Origin: DASUSF01 sp036375275
GTDB lineage: Bacteria > Pseudomonadota > Alphaproteobacteria > Geminicoccales > Geminicoccaceae
DNA length: 19,697 bases
Assembly: GCA_036375275.1 (NCBI GenBank)
Contig: DASUSF010000029.1
Coordinates: 1-19,697 of the forward strand
Direction of reading: 5' to 3'
Made by a program: the position numbers and the translations under genes. Shown here piece after piece: positions 1 to 7,201 of the stretch (position 1 is its first letter; each line of letters begins with the position of its first letter). The notes under the pieces were generated by a model, which did not search any database, had not been told where the DNA came from, and worked only from the letters and a program-made list of their open reading frames with translations.

Positions 1-800
1 CCATGAACGCCCAGGCGGTCGACGTCGAGCGCGCCGCGGGGAGGCCGGTCATGTCGGCGCTGCACGGCATGTTCAGCCTCGGCGGCCTCACGGGCGCGCT
101 CGCGAGCGGCCTCATCATCGGGCTCGGCCTGCCCCTGCCCCTGCACATGGCGCTGGTCGCGCTGGTCACGCTGCCGCCGGGCCTGCTCGCCTGCGCGTTC
201 ATGCTCGCGGACGAGGCCCCGGCTCCTGCCGGCGGCCCGGCCTTCGCCCTCCCCGGCCGGGGCCTGATCCCCATCGGGGTGATCGCGTTCGCCGCCCTGC
301 TGATCGAGGGCGCGATCGCCGACTGGAGCGCCATCTATCTCCGCGAGAGCCTGGACGCGGACGCGCGCCTCGCGGCCTGGGCGTTCGCCGCCTTCCAGCT
401 GACCATGGCCGGCGGGCGCTTCATGGGCGACCGCTTGATCCAGCGCTTCGGCCGGGTCCGGCTCGCCCGCATGGGCGGGCTGCTCGCCGCGCTCGGCGTG
501 GCCGGCCTCCTGCTCCTCGGCCAGCCCTGGGCGGCGATCGCAGGCTTCGCCCTGGTCGGGCTCGGGATCGCCGCGACCTTCCCGATGACCATCTCGGCGG
601 CGGCCGAGGGGGAGAGCCGCCCCGGCCATGCGGTCGCCGCCATCGCCACGCTCGGCTATACCGGCTTCCTGATCGGGCCGCCGACCATCGGTGGCCTCGC
701 GAGCCTGATCAGCCTGCCGCTGGCGCTCTTCCTGCTGCCGGCGCTCGCGGTGCTGATCGCGATCCTGGCGCCGACCCTCCGCCGGCCGCCGCGGCCCTGA
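1..800 (+). CDS. MFS transporter, 3' portion only (partial)
   Basis: This is the C-terminal part of a major facilitator superfamily permease of the inner membrane; the gene begins before the window. The first readable residues (MNAQAVDVERAAGRPVMS, then LHGMFSLGG) resemble the internal mid-protein motif of a group of MFS carriers (NAQ..xVE..xGRP..xS..H..FS.GG), so the ATG at position 3 is an internal methionine, not the start. About 265 residues follow with roughly seven or eight hydrophobic helices, a typical MFS motif of the type GGRFMGDRL near residues 137-145, and a short basic C-terminus. The substrate cannot be read from sequence. Its end converges with the minus-strand cluster that starts at erpA, and the tail of the frameshifted small gene at 709-992 overlaps it antisense. 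Family call is secure; specificity is unknown. Confidence 0.85.
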   Translation, partial: MNAQAVDVERAAGRPVMSALHGMFSLGGLTGALASGLIIGLGLPLPLHMALVALVTLPPGLLACAFMLADEAPAPAGGPAFALPGRGLIPIGVIAFAALLIEGAIADWSAIYLRESLDADARLAAWAFAAFQLTMAGGRFMGDRLIQRFGRVRLARMGGLLAALGVAGLLLLGQPWAAIAGFALVGLGIAATFPMTISAAAEGESRPGHAVAAIATLGYTGFLIGPPTIGGLASLISLPLALFLLPALAVLIAILAPTLRRPPRP

Positions 801-992
801 CCCCGTCCACGTCCGCGGCGAGGCCGGCGCGGATCAGGGCGGCCGCGAGGCGCGGGAGGTCCTTGCGGTCGACCAGCTTCGCGAGACCGGCGTCGTCCGC
901 CGGCAGGCCGAGCTCCCGGGCCGTCCGGCGCGCGCGTTCGCCTCCGAACGGGTAGAGCTCGTCCCCCGAACGAGATCGCGGTCGGTCGCCAT
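709..992 (-). pseudogene. Small hypothetical gene, apparently frameshifted at a five-base homopolymer
   Basis: An ATG at 992 (8 nt after the stop of the upstream gene, behind GGAG/GAGGG-like purines) starts MATDRDLVRG and then runs into low-complexity Ser/Arg/Thr-rich residues ending at a stop at 834. If one G is added to the run of five (C963-967 on the plus strand), the frame becomes MATDRDLVRGDELYPFGGERARR, followed by TARELGLPADDAGLAKLVDR and KDLPRLAAALIRAGLAADVDG, then an Ala-rich tail to a stop at 709, about 94 residues. The downstream frame has balanced composition and periodic hydrophobics expected of a real protein, and it has no start codon of its own. Causes could be a sequencing or assembly indel, a true mutation, or -1 ribosomal slippage on GGG. 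The family is not recognised. The last ~90 nt overlap the convergent MFS gene. Confidence 0.55.
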
Positions 993-999
993 GCCGCCC

Positions 1000-1758
1000 T
1001 CAGCTCCAGCGCCCCTCGAGCAGCGGCTCGACCGGATGCCGCGACTTCGCGAACCGGAGATGACGGAAGATGTCGGCGCTGCCCTCGACCTCGTCCTCGA
1101 GGTCGACTCCGTGCGTCCTCCCCGGCCGGCGATCGGCCCCGACCAGGACGATCTCGGCGCCCTCGTAGTCGAGCAGGCGCGGGTCCTCGTCGGCGAAGCG
1201 GCGGTCGCGAAAGACCTTCTGCAGCGTCTTCGGGTAGTCCGCCTGCTGCTCGTCGCCAAGGCCGACGCCCGGCGGCGCGCCCTTCTCCGGGTTCTTGACC
1301 GAGAGCGCGAAGCTCGCCTCGGGCAGGATGTTGAAGGCCTTCTGGACCGGCCCCGGCCGCTCGGGGCGGGTCAGGGCGTAGGCGAGGAAGGTCGAGCTGC
1401 CGTCGCGGAGCAGCGCGTACGCGGCTTCGCCCGCGGGCCGCGCCGCCTGCAGGGTGCGCTCGCCCCGGGTCTTGGTCTGGTAGGTGGTCGCGCGCAGCCC
1501 CGCCTCGATGTCCTTGCCCTCCTTCGCGACGCTCTCGACGAAGCCCCAGCAGCGCTCGTGCTCGCCGATGTCGGGAAGGTGCTTGCGCCCGATCACGATC
1601 AGCCGGAACAGCCGCCCGCCGTCCGGCCGCATGATCATGTAGAAGCGTTCGACGTCGCCGATCCCCCCCGGCTGCTCGACGTCGATCTTCGGCCGCCACG
1701 CGAAGTAGAGATGCCCGTCCTCGAGAATGTCCGGCGACGGATCCTGCTGCTCGGCCAT
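1000..1758 (-). CDS. Conserved uncharacterised protein, 252 aa
   Basis: Function unknown. The ATG at 1758 is chosen because GGAGG (1764-1768, minus strand) lies 5 nt upstream and the protein then starts MAEQQDPSPDILEDGHLYFA; the frame is open further upstream but gives only Arg/Ala-rich filler. The protein is soluble, without signal peptide or membrane segments. Recognisable stretches are HLYFAWRPKIDVE, ERFYMIMRPDGGRLFRLIVI, GRKHLPD, ERCWGFV, TYQTKTRGERTL..ARPAGE, TFLAYAL, FNILPEASF.LSVKNPE. This pattern resembles, from memory, a widespread bacterial family of hypothetical proteins whose members begin with something like EGDIYFFYRPKV; I know of no assigned activity. It lies 67 nt downstream of xthA and probably shares the erpA-xthA transcript. 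It is followed at 8 nt by the frameshifted small gene. Confidence 0.8.
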   Translation of the reverse strand: MAEQQDPSPDILEDGHLYFAWRPKIDVEQPGGIGDVERFYMIMRPDGGRLFRLIVIGRKHLPDIGEHERCWGFVESVAKEGKDIEAGLRATTYQTKTRGERTLQAARPAGEAAYALLRDGSSTFLAYALTRPERPGPVQKAFNILPEASFALSVKNPEKGAPPGVGLGDEQQADYPKTLQKVFRDRRFADEDPRLLDYEGAEIVLVGADRRPGRTHGVDLEDEVEGSADIFRHLRFAKSRHPVEPLLEGRWS

Positions 1759-1825
1759 CGGAGCCTCCGTGCAGCGAAAGGGCGTTCCGGCTGCATAACC
1801 GGCGGTACGGCTGATTGTTCCGGCC

Positions 1826-2599
1826 TCAGGCGAGGGTGCACCAGACCGGCACGTGATCGGACGGCGTCCGCTCGGCGCGCACCTCGCGGTCCATGCCGCA
1901 CGCCTGCAGCCGGTCGACCGCAAGCGGCGAAAGGAGGAGATGGTCGATCCGGAGCCCCTCGTTGGCCTTCCAGGAGCGCCCCTGGTAGTGCCACCAGGAG
2001 AACGCCTGCGTCCTCGGCTCGACCACCCGCCAGGCGTCGTACAGGCCGAGGTGGATCAGGGAGCGGAACCGGCGGCGCTCGTCGGCATGATAGCAGACGG
2101 TGCCATCGAGCGCTTCAGCGTCATAAACATCAATTGGTTGCGGGGCGACGTTGAAGTCGCCTCCGATGATGAAGGGGGTGTCCATGTCCTCGAGCACCCG
2201 GGCGGCGTGGTCGCGCAGGCGCTCGAAGAAGGCGAGCTTGAAGGCGAAGCGCTCCGAGCCGACGGCGGTGCCGTTCGGAACGTAGACCGAGGCGATCCTG
2301 AGACCGCCGGTGAAGGCCTCGACGTAGCGCGCCTCGGCGTCGTCCGGATCACCGGGCAGGGCGTTCACCACGTCCTCGATCGGCCGCTTGGAGAGGATCG
2401 CGACGCCGTTCCGGCCTCCGGCCTCACCGACCACCGCGAGGTTGTAGGCCCGCTCGTCGAACGGCTCGGCCGGAAAGTCCTGGTCGGTGACCTTGGTCTC
2501 CTGGAGCAGGAGGACGTCGGGGGCGGCGCGGTCCACCCAGTCGAGCACCCGGGCGAGGCGCGCGCGTACCGAGTTGACGTTCCAGGTCGCGACCTTCAC
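1826..2599 (-). CDS. xthA: Exodeoxyribonuclease III (AP endonuclease)
   Basis: Exonuclease III of the EEP (endonuclease/exonuclease/phosphatase) fold: it cleaves the phosphodiester 5' of abasic sites and removes 3' blocking groups in base-excision repair. The 257-residue protein has the standard length. Starting at a GTG (2599) it reads VKVATWNVNSVRARL (first residue Met in vivo), which is the normal N-terminus of the family. Catalytic elements are visible: N7/N9 in WNVNS, metal-binding E34 in LLQETK, Y106 in YVPNG, D148/N150 in GGDFN, and the terminal SDH triad element D248-H249 (TPSDHVPV). WWHYQGRSW and GLRIDHLLLS are also typical. It follows erpA by 38 nt on the minus strand and likely shares its promoter. 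Identification is firm; the GTG start is favoured because no ATG is nearby in frame. Confidence 0.95.
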   Translation of the reverse strand: MKVATWNVNSVRARLARVLDWVDRAAPDVLLLQETKVTDQDFPAEPFDERAYNLAVVGEAGGRNGVAILSKRPIEDVVNALPGDPDDAEARYVEAFTGGLRIASVYVPNGTAVGSERFAFKLAFFERLRDHAARVLEDMDTPFIIGGDFNVAPQPIDVYDAEALDGTVCYHADERRRFRSLIHLGLYDAWRVVEPRTQAFSWWHYQGRSWKANEGLRIDHLLLSPLAVDRLQACGMDREVRAERTPSDHVPVWCTLA

Positions 2600-2637
2600 C
2601 GGCGCGCGCGCCGGACCGCGGGCGGGGATCGGCACCC

Positions 2638-2988
2638 TCAGATCGCGAACGAGTTGCCGCAGCCGCAGGACGCGCTCGCATTCGGGTTGTTGACCCGGAA
2701 GTAGGAGCCGGTCAGGTCCTCGACGTAGTCGACCTCGCAGCCCATCATGTAGAGCAGCGACATGCCGTCGATCACGACCGTCGCCGCCCCGTTCTGGACC
2801 GTGATGTCGCCGTCCTCGTCGCGGTCGTCGAGGTCGAAGCCGTACTGGAAGCCGGAGCAGCCGCCGCCGGAGACCGACACCCGGAGCCGGACGTCGTTCC
2901 GGCCTTCGCCGGCGATGATCTCGCCGATCCGGCGCGCGGCGGATTCCGTGACCCTGAACGGCGCCGGGCGATCCTTGCCTTCCGACAT
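2638..2988 (-). CDS. erpA: Iron-sulfur cluster insertion protein ErpA (A-type carrier)
   Basis: A-type Fe-S carrier that receives clusters from scaffold machinery and delivers them to apo-proteins in the cytosol. At 116 aa it matches the HesB/IscA/ErpA family. The three conserved cluster-binding cysteines are C44 (GGGCSGFQYGF) and C108/C110 (CGCGNSF). The segment CEVDYVEDLTGSYFRVNNPN is closer to ErpA than to IscA or SufA, so erpA is preferred; an additional C84 precedes it. The ATG at 2988 has AGAGG six bases upstream. It is the first gene of a minus-strand cluster with xthA, behind a near-consensus promoter at 3075-3102, and is divergent from dgt, an arrangement common in alphaproteobacteria. 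Confidence 0.93.
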   Translation of the reverse strand: MSEGKDRPAPFRVTESAARRIGEIIAGEGRNDVRLRVSVSGGGCSGFQYGFDLDDRDEDGDITVQNGAATVVIDGMSLLYMMGCEVDYVEDLTGSYFRVNNPNASASCGCGNSFAI

Positions 2989-3004
2989 CCTCGACCTCTA
3001 TGTT
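2975..3004 (+). promoter_or_regulatory. Candidate dgt promoter
   Basis: TTGCCT (2975-2980) and TATGTT (2999-3004) are separated by 18 nt on the plus strand, giving a start near 3011 and a leader of about 85 nt before the TTG proposed for dgt. The boxes overlap the first codons of erpA. The match is moderate and unproven. Confidence 0.3.
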
Positions 3005-3074
3005 CTGCGCTCGCGAGGGCGAACCGAACGGCCGCGCCTCGCCCGGCGGCCCGAAGCGGCCACCACTCAGCTCA

Positions 3075-3102
3075 AATGTAGGCACGGCCCCACCCTTGTC
3101 AA
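3075..3102 (-). promoter_or_regulatory. Promoter for erpA-xthA cluster
   Basis: Read on the minus strand: TTGACA (3102-3097), a 16-nt spacer, then TACATT (3080-3075). This is one of the best sigma-70-type matches in the window. Transcription would start near 3068 and give an 80-nt leader before the erpA ATG at 2988. The -35 box overlaps the proposed TTG start codon of dgt (3096-3098). Confidence 0.6.
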
Positions 3103-4289
3103 ACCGGGCACCGGCGCAGACCAGCGGCACCGACCGCCGTCTCGCGGCGTACGCCGCCAGGGCCGAGGAAAGCCGCGGGCGGCGCTTTCCGGAGGGGCCG
3201 AGCCGGCTGCGGAGCCCGTTCCAGCGGGACCGGGACCGGATCGTGCATTCGACCGCCTTCCGACGGCTCGAGTACAAGACCCAGGTGTTCGTCAACCATG
3301 AGGGCGATCACTTCAGGACCCGCCTGACCCATACCCTCGAGGTCGCCCAGATCGCCCGGACCGTCGCCCGGGCCCTCGGCCTCGACGAGGACCTCGCCGA
3401 AGCGGTGGCGCTCGCCCACGACCTCGGCCACAGCCCGTTCGGGCACGCCGGCGAGACCGCGCTGGACCAGGCGCTGGCCGGGCACGGCGGCTTCGACCAC
3501 AACGCCCAGACGCTCAAGGTGATCACCTCGCTCGAGCGCCGCTACGCCGACTTCGACGGCCTGAACCTCACCTTCGAGACCCTGGAGGGGGTGGTCAAGC
3601 ACAACGGGCCGCCCGGGACGGCCGTTCATCCGGTGGTCCGCGATTATGTGGCCGGGCACGATCTCGCCCTCGACCTGCAGCCGTCCGCCGAAGCTCAGGT
3701 CGCGGCGCTCGCGGACGACGTCGCCTACTCGAACCACGACCTCGACGACGGCCTGCGGGCCGGCCTGTTCGACCTTGCGGACCTGCTCGATCTGCCGCTG
3801 GTCGGGCCGACCTTCCGGGAGGTCGCGGCGCGCCACCCGGGGATCGAGCGCGGGCGGCTGATCCACGAGTGCCTGCGCCGGGTGATCGACGCCATGGTCG
3901 GCGACCTCGTGGACGAGAGCCGGCGCCGGTTGCGCGAGGCCGGACGTTCGAGCGTCGACGGGATCCGGGCGCACGCGACGCCGGTCATCGCCTTCTCCCC
4001 CCCGGTCCGCGCGGCGATCGAGGCGTTGCGGAGCTTCCTTCACGTGCATATGTACGACCACTACCGGGTCAAACGCATGGCGCGGAAGGCGCAGAAGGTG
4101 GTGCACGCCCTGTTCGAGAGCTTCCTGGAAGCGCCCGACTGCCTGCCGCCGGACTGGCAGGCGCGGGCCGGCGCGCCGGGCAGCGCCGAGACCGCGCTCG
4201 CGATCGGCGACTACATCGCCGGCATGACCGACCGCTACGCCCTCGACGAGTACGACCGGCTGATCGACCTCTCGAGCCGTCGCCCATGA
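3096..4289 (+). CDS. dgt: Deoxyguanosinetriphosphate triphosphohydrolase-like protein (HD domain)
   Basis: HD-superfamily dNTP triphosphohydrolase, which removes tripolyphosphate from deoxynucleotides and helps set dNTP pools. With the TTG at 3096 it has 397 aa, the usual size. Family features: SPFQRDRDRIVHSTAFRRL (40-58), metal-binding H79 in RTRLTHTLEVAQ, the HD pair H108-D109 in LAHDLGHSPFGHAGE, and DDVAYSNHDLDDGLRAG (207-223) supplying the last metal ligand. The frame is open back to an ATG at 3000, but residues before SNRAPAQ look like non-coding translation and that ATG sits on a possible -10 box; no other ATG or GTG lies in between, so TTG is preferred with moderate confidence. Its stop overlaps the argS start by 4 nt (ATGA). 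Exact nucleotide preference cannot be told. Confidence 0.92.
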   Translation: MSNRAPAQTSGTDRRLAAYAARAEESRGRRFPEGPSRLRSPFQRDRDRIVHSTAFRRLEYKTQVFVNHEGDHFRTRLTHTLEVAQIARTVARALGLDEDLAEAVALAHDLGHSPFGHAGETALDQALAGHGGFDHNAQTLKVITSLERRYADFDGLNLTFETLEGVVKHNGPPGTAVHPVVRDYVAGHDLALDLQPSAEAQVAALADDVAYSNHDLDDGLRAGLFDLADLLDLPLVGPTFREVAARHPGIERGRLIHECLRRVIDAMVGDLVDESRRRLREAGRSSVDGIRAHATPVIAFSPPVRAAIEALRSFLHVHMYDHYRVKRMARKAQKVVHALFESFLEAPDCLPPDWQARAGAPGSAETALAIGDYIAGMTDRYALDEYDRLIDLSSRRP

Positions 4290-6031
4290 ACCTGTTCAAC
4301 GATCTGCGCGGCAGCGTCCTCGCCGTGGTCGGGGACCTGCAGGCGGCGGGTGAGCTGCCCGAGGGCCTCGCGCTCGACCGGGTGGTGGTCGAACCGCCGC
4401 GCGATCCGGCGCACGGCGATGCCGCGACGAACGTGGCGCTGGTGCTCGCGAAGGCGGCGAAGAGCCCGCCGCTCCGCCTCGCCGGGCGGATCGCGGAGGC
4501 GCTTCGGGCGCTCCCGGGCGTCGCCGCCGCCGAGGTGGCGAACCCCGGCTTCGTCAACCTCCGCCTCGACGACCAGCGCTGGCTCGCCCAGATCCCGCTG
4601 ATCCTCGCCGCCGGCCGGGACTACGGCGCCGCCGACCTCGGCCACGGCCGGAGGGTCAACGTCGAGTTCTGCTCGGCCAACCCGACCGGGCCGCTGCACG
4701 TCGGCCACGGCCGCGGCACGGTGTTCGGCGATGCGCTCGCGAACCTCCTGGAGCGAACCGGGTTCGCGGTCACGCGGGAGTACTACATCAACGATGCCGG
4801 GGCGCAGATCGACCGCCTCGCACGCTCGGTCAGGGTCCGCTACCTGCAGGCGCTCGGTGACGATCCGCCCGAGCCCGACGAGTGGTACCGCGCCGAGGAG
4901 CTGATCCCGATCGGCGGGGCGATCGCCGCCGAAGAGGGCGCTCGCTGGCGCGACGCGCCCGAGGCGGACTGGCTGCCGGTCTTCCGGGAGCGCGGCACCC
5001 GGGGGATGATGGCGCGGATCCGGGCCGACCTCGAGGCGCTCGGCGTCCGGCACGACGTGTTCACGTCCGAGACCGGGCTCCGGGACGCGGGCGCGATCGA
5101 GGCGGTGCTGGAGACGCTGACGGAGGCGGGGCTGGTCTACGAGGGCACCCTGCCGCCGCCCAAGGGCCGGCCGATCCCGGACTACGAGCCGGTGCCGCTG
5201 CTGCTGTTCCGGGCGAGCGCGCTCGGCGACGAGGTCGACCGGCCGCTCCGCACCTCCGGTGGCGCCTGGACCTATTTCGCCACCGACCTCGCCTATCACC
5301 TGGACAAGATCCGGCGCGGCGCCGACGAGCTGATCGACGTCCTCGGCGCCGACCACGGCGGGTACGTCAAGCGGATGCAGGCCGGCGTGCGCGCCCTCGG
5401 CGGCGGGGCGGTCGACCTGGACGTCAAGCTCTGCCAGATGGTCAACCTGATGGACGGCGGCCAGCCGCTCAAGATGAGCAAGCGGGCCGGCCGCATCCTG
5501 AACCTGCGCGACGTGGTCGAAGAGGTCGGGCGCGACGTCTTCCGCTTCATCATCCTGACGCGGAAGAACGATGCGCCGCTCGACTTCGACTTCCAGAAGG
5601 TGATGGAGCAGTCGCGGGACAACCCGGTGTGGTACGTCCAGTACGCCCACGCCCGGATCTGCTCGGTCGAGCGCCATGCCCGGGACGCGGCTCTGGAGCT
5701 CGATCCGGAGCGGCTGCGGGCCGCGCCCGTGGACCGGCTCGACGATCCGGCCGAGCTCGACCTGGTCCGGCAGCTCGCCGGCTGGCCGCGGGTGCTCGAG
5801 GGGGCGGCGCTGCACCATGAGCCGCATCGCATCCCGCATTACCTCGGCGAGCTCGCCGCGACCTTCCATGCGCTCTGGAATCGGGGTAAGGAGCGTGATG
5901 ACCTGCGGTTCCTGAGGCTCGACCAGCCTGATCTCACGCATGCCCGCCTCGCGCTGATCCGGGCGGTGCGGCTCGTCCTCGCAAGCGGACTGGAGCTCAT
6001 CGGGGTCGAACCCGTCGAGGAGATGCTGTGA
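4286..6031 (+). CDS. argS: Arginyl-tRNA synthetase
   Basis: Class I aminoacyl-tRNA synthetase that charges tRNA-Arg in the cytosol. The 581-residue length fits the family. The N-terminal Add-1 domain occupies about residues 1-95. The catalytic core follows: VEFCSANPTGPLHVGHGRG carries the HIGH-class signature as HVGH (138-141), and KMSKR (396-400) is the arginyl version of the KMSKS loop. DLAYHLDK and VLGADHGGYVKR are characteristic of ArgRS. The C-terminal anticodon-binding DALR domain ends LELIGVEPVEEML. The ATG at 4286 overlaps the dgt stop as ATGA, suggesting translational coupling. It is followed after 24 nt by the SPOR-domain gene. No anomaly is seen. Confidence 0.97.
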   Translation: MNLFNDLRGSVLAVVGDLQAAGELPEGLALDRVVVEPPRDPAHGDAATNVALVLAKAAKSPPLRLAGRIAEALRALPGVAAAEVANPGFVNLRLDDQRWLAQIPLILAAGRDYGAADLGHGRRVNVEFCSANPTGPLHVGHGRGTVFGDALANLLERTGFAVTREYYINDAGAQIDRLARSVRVRYLQALGDDPPEPDEWYRAEELIPIGGAIAAEEGARWRDAPEADWLPVFRERGTRGMMARIRADLEALGVRHDVFTSETGLRDAGAIEAVLETLTEAGLVYEGTLPPPKGRPIPDYEPVPLLLFRASALGDEVDRPLRTSGGAWTYFATDLAYHLDKIRRGADELIDVLGADHGGYVKRMQAGVRALGGGAVDLDVKLCQMVNLMDGGQPLKMSKRAGRILNLRDVVEEVGRDVFRFIILTRKNDAPLDFDFQKVMEQSRDNPVWYVQYAHARICSVERHARDAALELDPERLRAAPVDRLDDPAELDLVRQLAGWPRVLEGAALHHEPHRIPHYLGELAATFHALWNRGKERDDLRFLRLDQPDLTHARLALIRAVRLVLASGLELIGVEPVEEML

Positions 6032-6055
6032 GGCTCGTCCTCCGTGCAAGGTGAC

Positions 6056-7201
6056 ATGGTGTCGGATCGTATCACCACTGCCGATTTCGGTCGCGGGCGC
6101 GGGCGCGCACCCGACCCGCCGCCGTACTACCGCTCGCAGCACCGGCGGACGCGCTGGCTGCTGATCCTTCTCCCGGTGCTCGCGATCTTCGTCGGCTTCG
6201 GCTCGATCGTGTGGCTGGCCTACGTCGAGGGCGCGCCCGCCTCGGCGATCGGCGAGCCGCCGCTGATCAAGGCCGACGCCCGGCCGATCAAGCTCGCCCC
6301 GGACGATCCGGGCGGCCGCGAGGTGCCCGATCAGGGCGAGGTCGACGAATTGCTTGCGGGCGCACGCTCGTCCTCGGGGACCGAGCGCCTGCTGCCGCCG
6401 CCGGAGGAGCCCATGGTCCCGCCGTCGCCCGAAGAGCTCGCGGCGACGGTGGAGGATCTCGGCGAGGAGGTCGGGGCCGACCCGGGCGGAGCGGAAGCGG
6501 ACCCGCCCGTTGAAACCGCGCGCCAGGGAAGCGGCGGAGGAAGCCGGGAGGCGCCCGCCGCCGCTGCAGCCGCCGGCGGCGAGGCGGATGCGGTCGATCG
6601 CGCCGCGCCGGAGGAGGCCGAACAGGCGATCCGCGAGCTGTTCCAGGACGAGGAGGGGACCCGGCTCGCCACCGCCCCGGACCAGCGACGCGAGGCCCCC
6701 CAGGTGCTGCGCCCGGAGCCGACGCCGGAAGCGAGCGCGCGCGCGCCGGCGGCGCGCGCACCGTCGCCCGAGGTCGCCGAGGCGCCCGCCGGTCCGGCCC
6801 CCGGCGAGCGCGATGCGCAATCCGCCGCGCGCGCGGCGGACCCGCCCCCGAGCGAGCCGCCCCCCAGCGAGCCGGCCGCAGGCGTCCGCACCACGCCTGC
6901 AGTAGCGCCGGCCGCCCGGCTGGCGGCGCCGGCGAGTGACGTCGCGCTGGACGGGCCGCACTTCCGGGTCCAGCTCGCGGCGGTGCGCAACGAAGCCGAC
7001 GCCCAGCGCGCCTGGGATCTGTTCCGCGCCGATTACGGCGATGTTCTGGCGGGGGTCGAGCCGATCTTCGAGCGCGGCGAGACCACGAACGGGGTGTTCT
7101 ACCGGGTCCAGCTCGGACCGTATGCCGAGCTCAACCGCGCCGAGCGGTTGTGCGAGGAGCTCAAGCAGCGCAATGCCAGCTGCTTCGTCCTCCGCCGCTG
7201 A
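6056..7201 (+). CDS. Membrane-anchored SPOR-domain protein
   Basis: Probable septum-associated protein: a cytosolic N-terminus, one transmembrane segment (about residues 34-56, WLLILLPVLAIFVGFGSIVW), a long Pro/Ala/Glu-rich periplasmic linker (about 60-300, including repeated PPPSEP), and a C-terminal SPOR domain (about 301-381, HFRVQLAAVRNEADAQRAW to FYRVQLGPYAELNRAERLC). SPOR domains bind denuded peptidoglycan glycan strands at division sites. The ATG at 6056 is preferred because AAGG lies 4 nt upstream; GTG at 6044 and GTG at 6059 are alternatives. The linker makes homology weak outside the ends, so only the architecture is claimed. The 3' end overlaps nagZ by 29 nt, and together they suggest a cell-wall role for this part of the operon. 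Confidence 0.85.
   Translation: MVSDRITTADFGRGRGRAPDPPPYYRSQHRRTRWLLILLPVLAIFVGFGSIVWLAYVEGAPASAIGEPPLIKADARPIKLAPDDPGGREVPDQGEVDELLAGARSSSGTERLLPPPEEPMVPPSPEELAATVEDLGEEVGADPGGAEADPPVETARQGSGGGSREAPAAAAAAGGEADAVDRAAPEEAEQAIRELFQDEEGTRLATAPDQRREAPQVLRPEPTPEASARAPAARAPSPEVAEAPAGPAPGERDAQSAARAADPPPSEPPPSEPAAGVRTTPAVAPAARLAAPASDVALDGPHFRVQLAAVRNEADAQRAWDLFRADYGDVLAGVEPIFERGETTNGVFYRVQLGPYAELNRAERLCEELKQRNASCFVLRR

Noticed and set aside
656..1699. Long minus-strand frame of 347 codons overlapping the conserved protein at 1000-1758
   Set aside because: Almost wholly Arg/Ala/Gly; it is the alternate frame of the conserved gene and only touches the small shifted gene in part.
3000..3095. N-terminal extension of Dgt from ATG 3000
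   Set aside because: The extra 32 residues look like translated leader, and the ATG lies on a possible -10 box and within the promoter region of erpA. TTG 3096 gives the normal family length.
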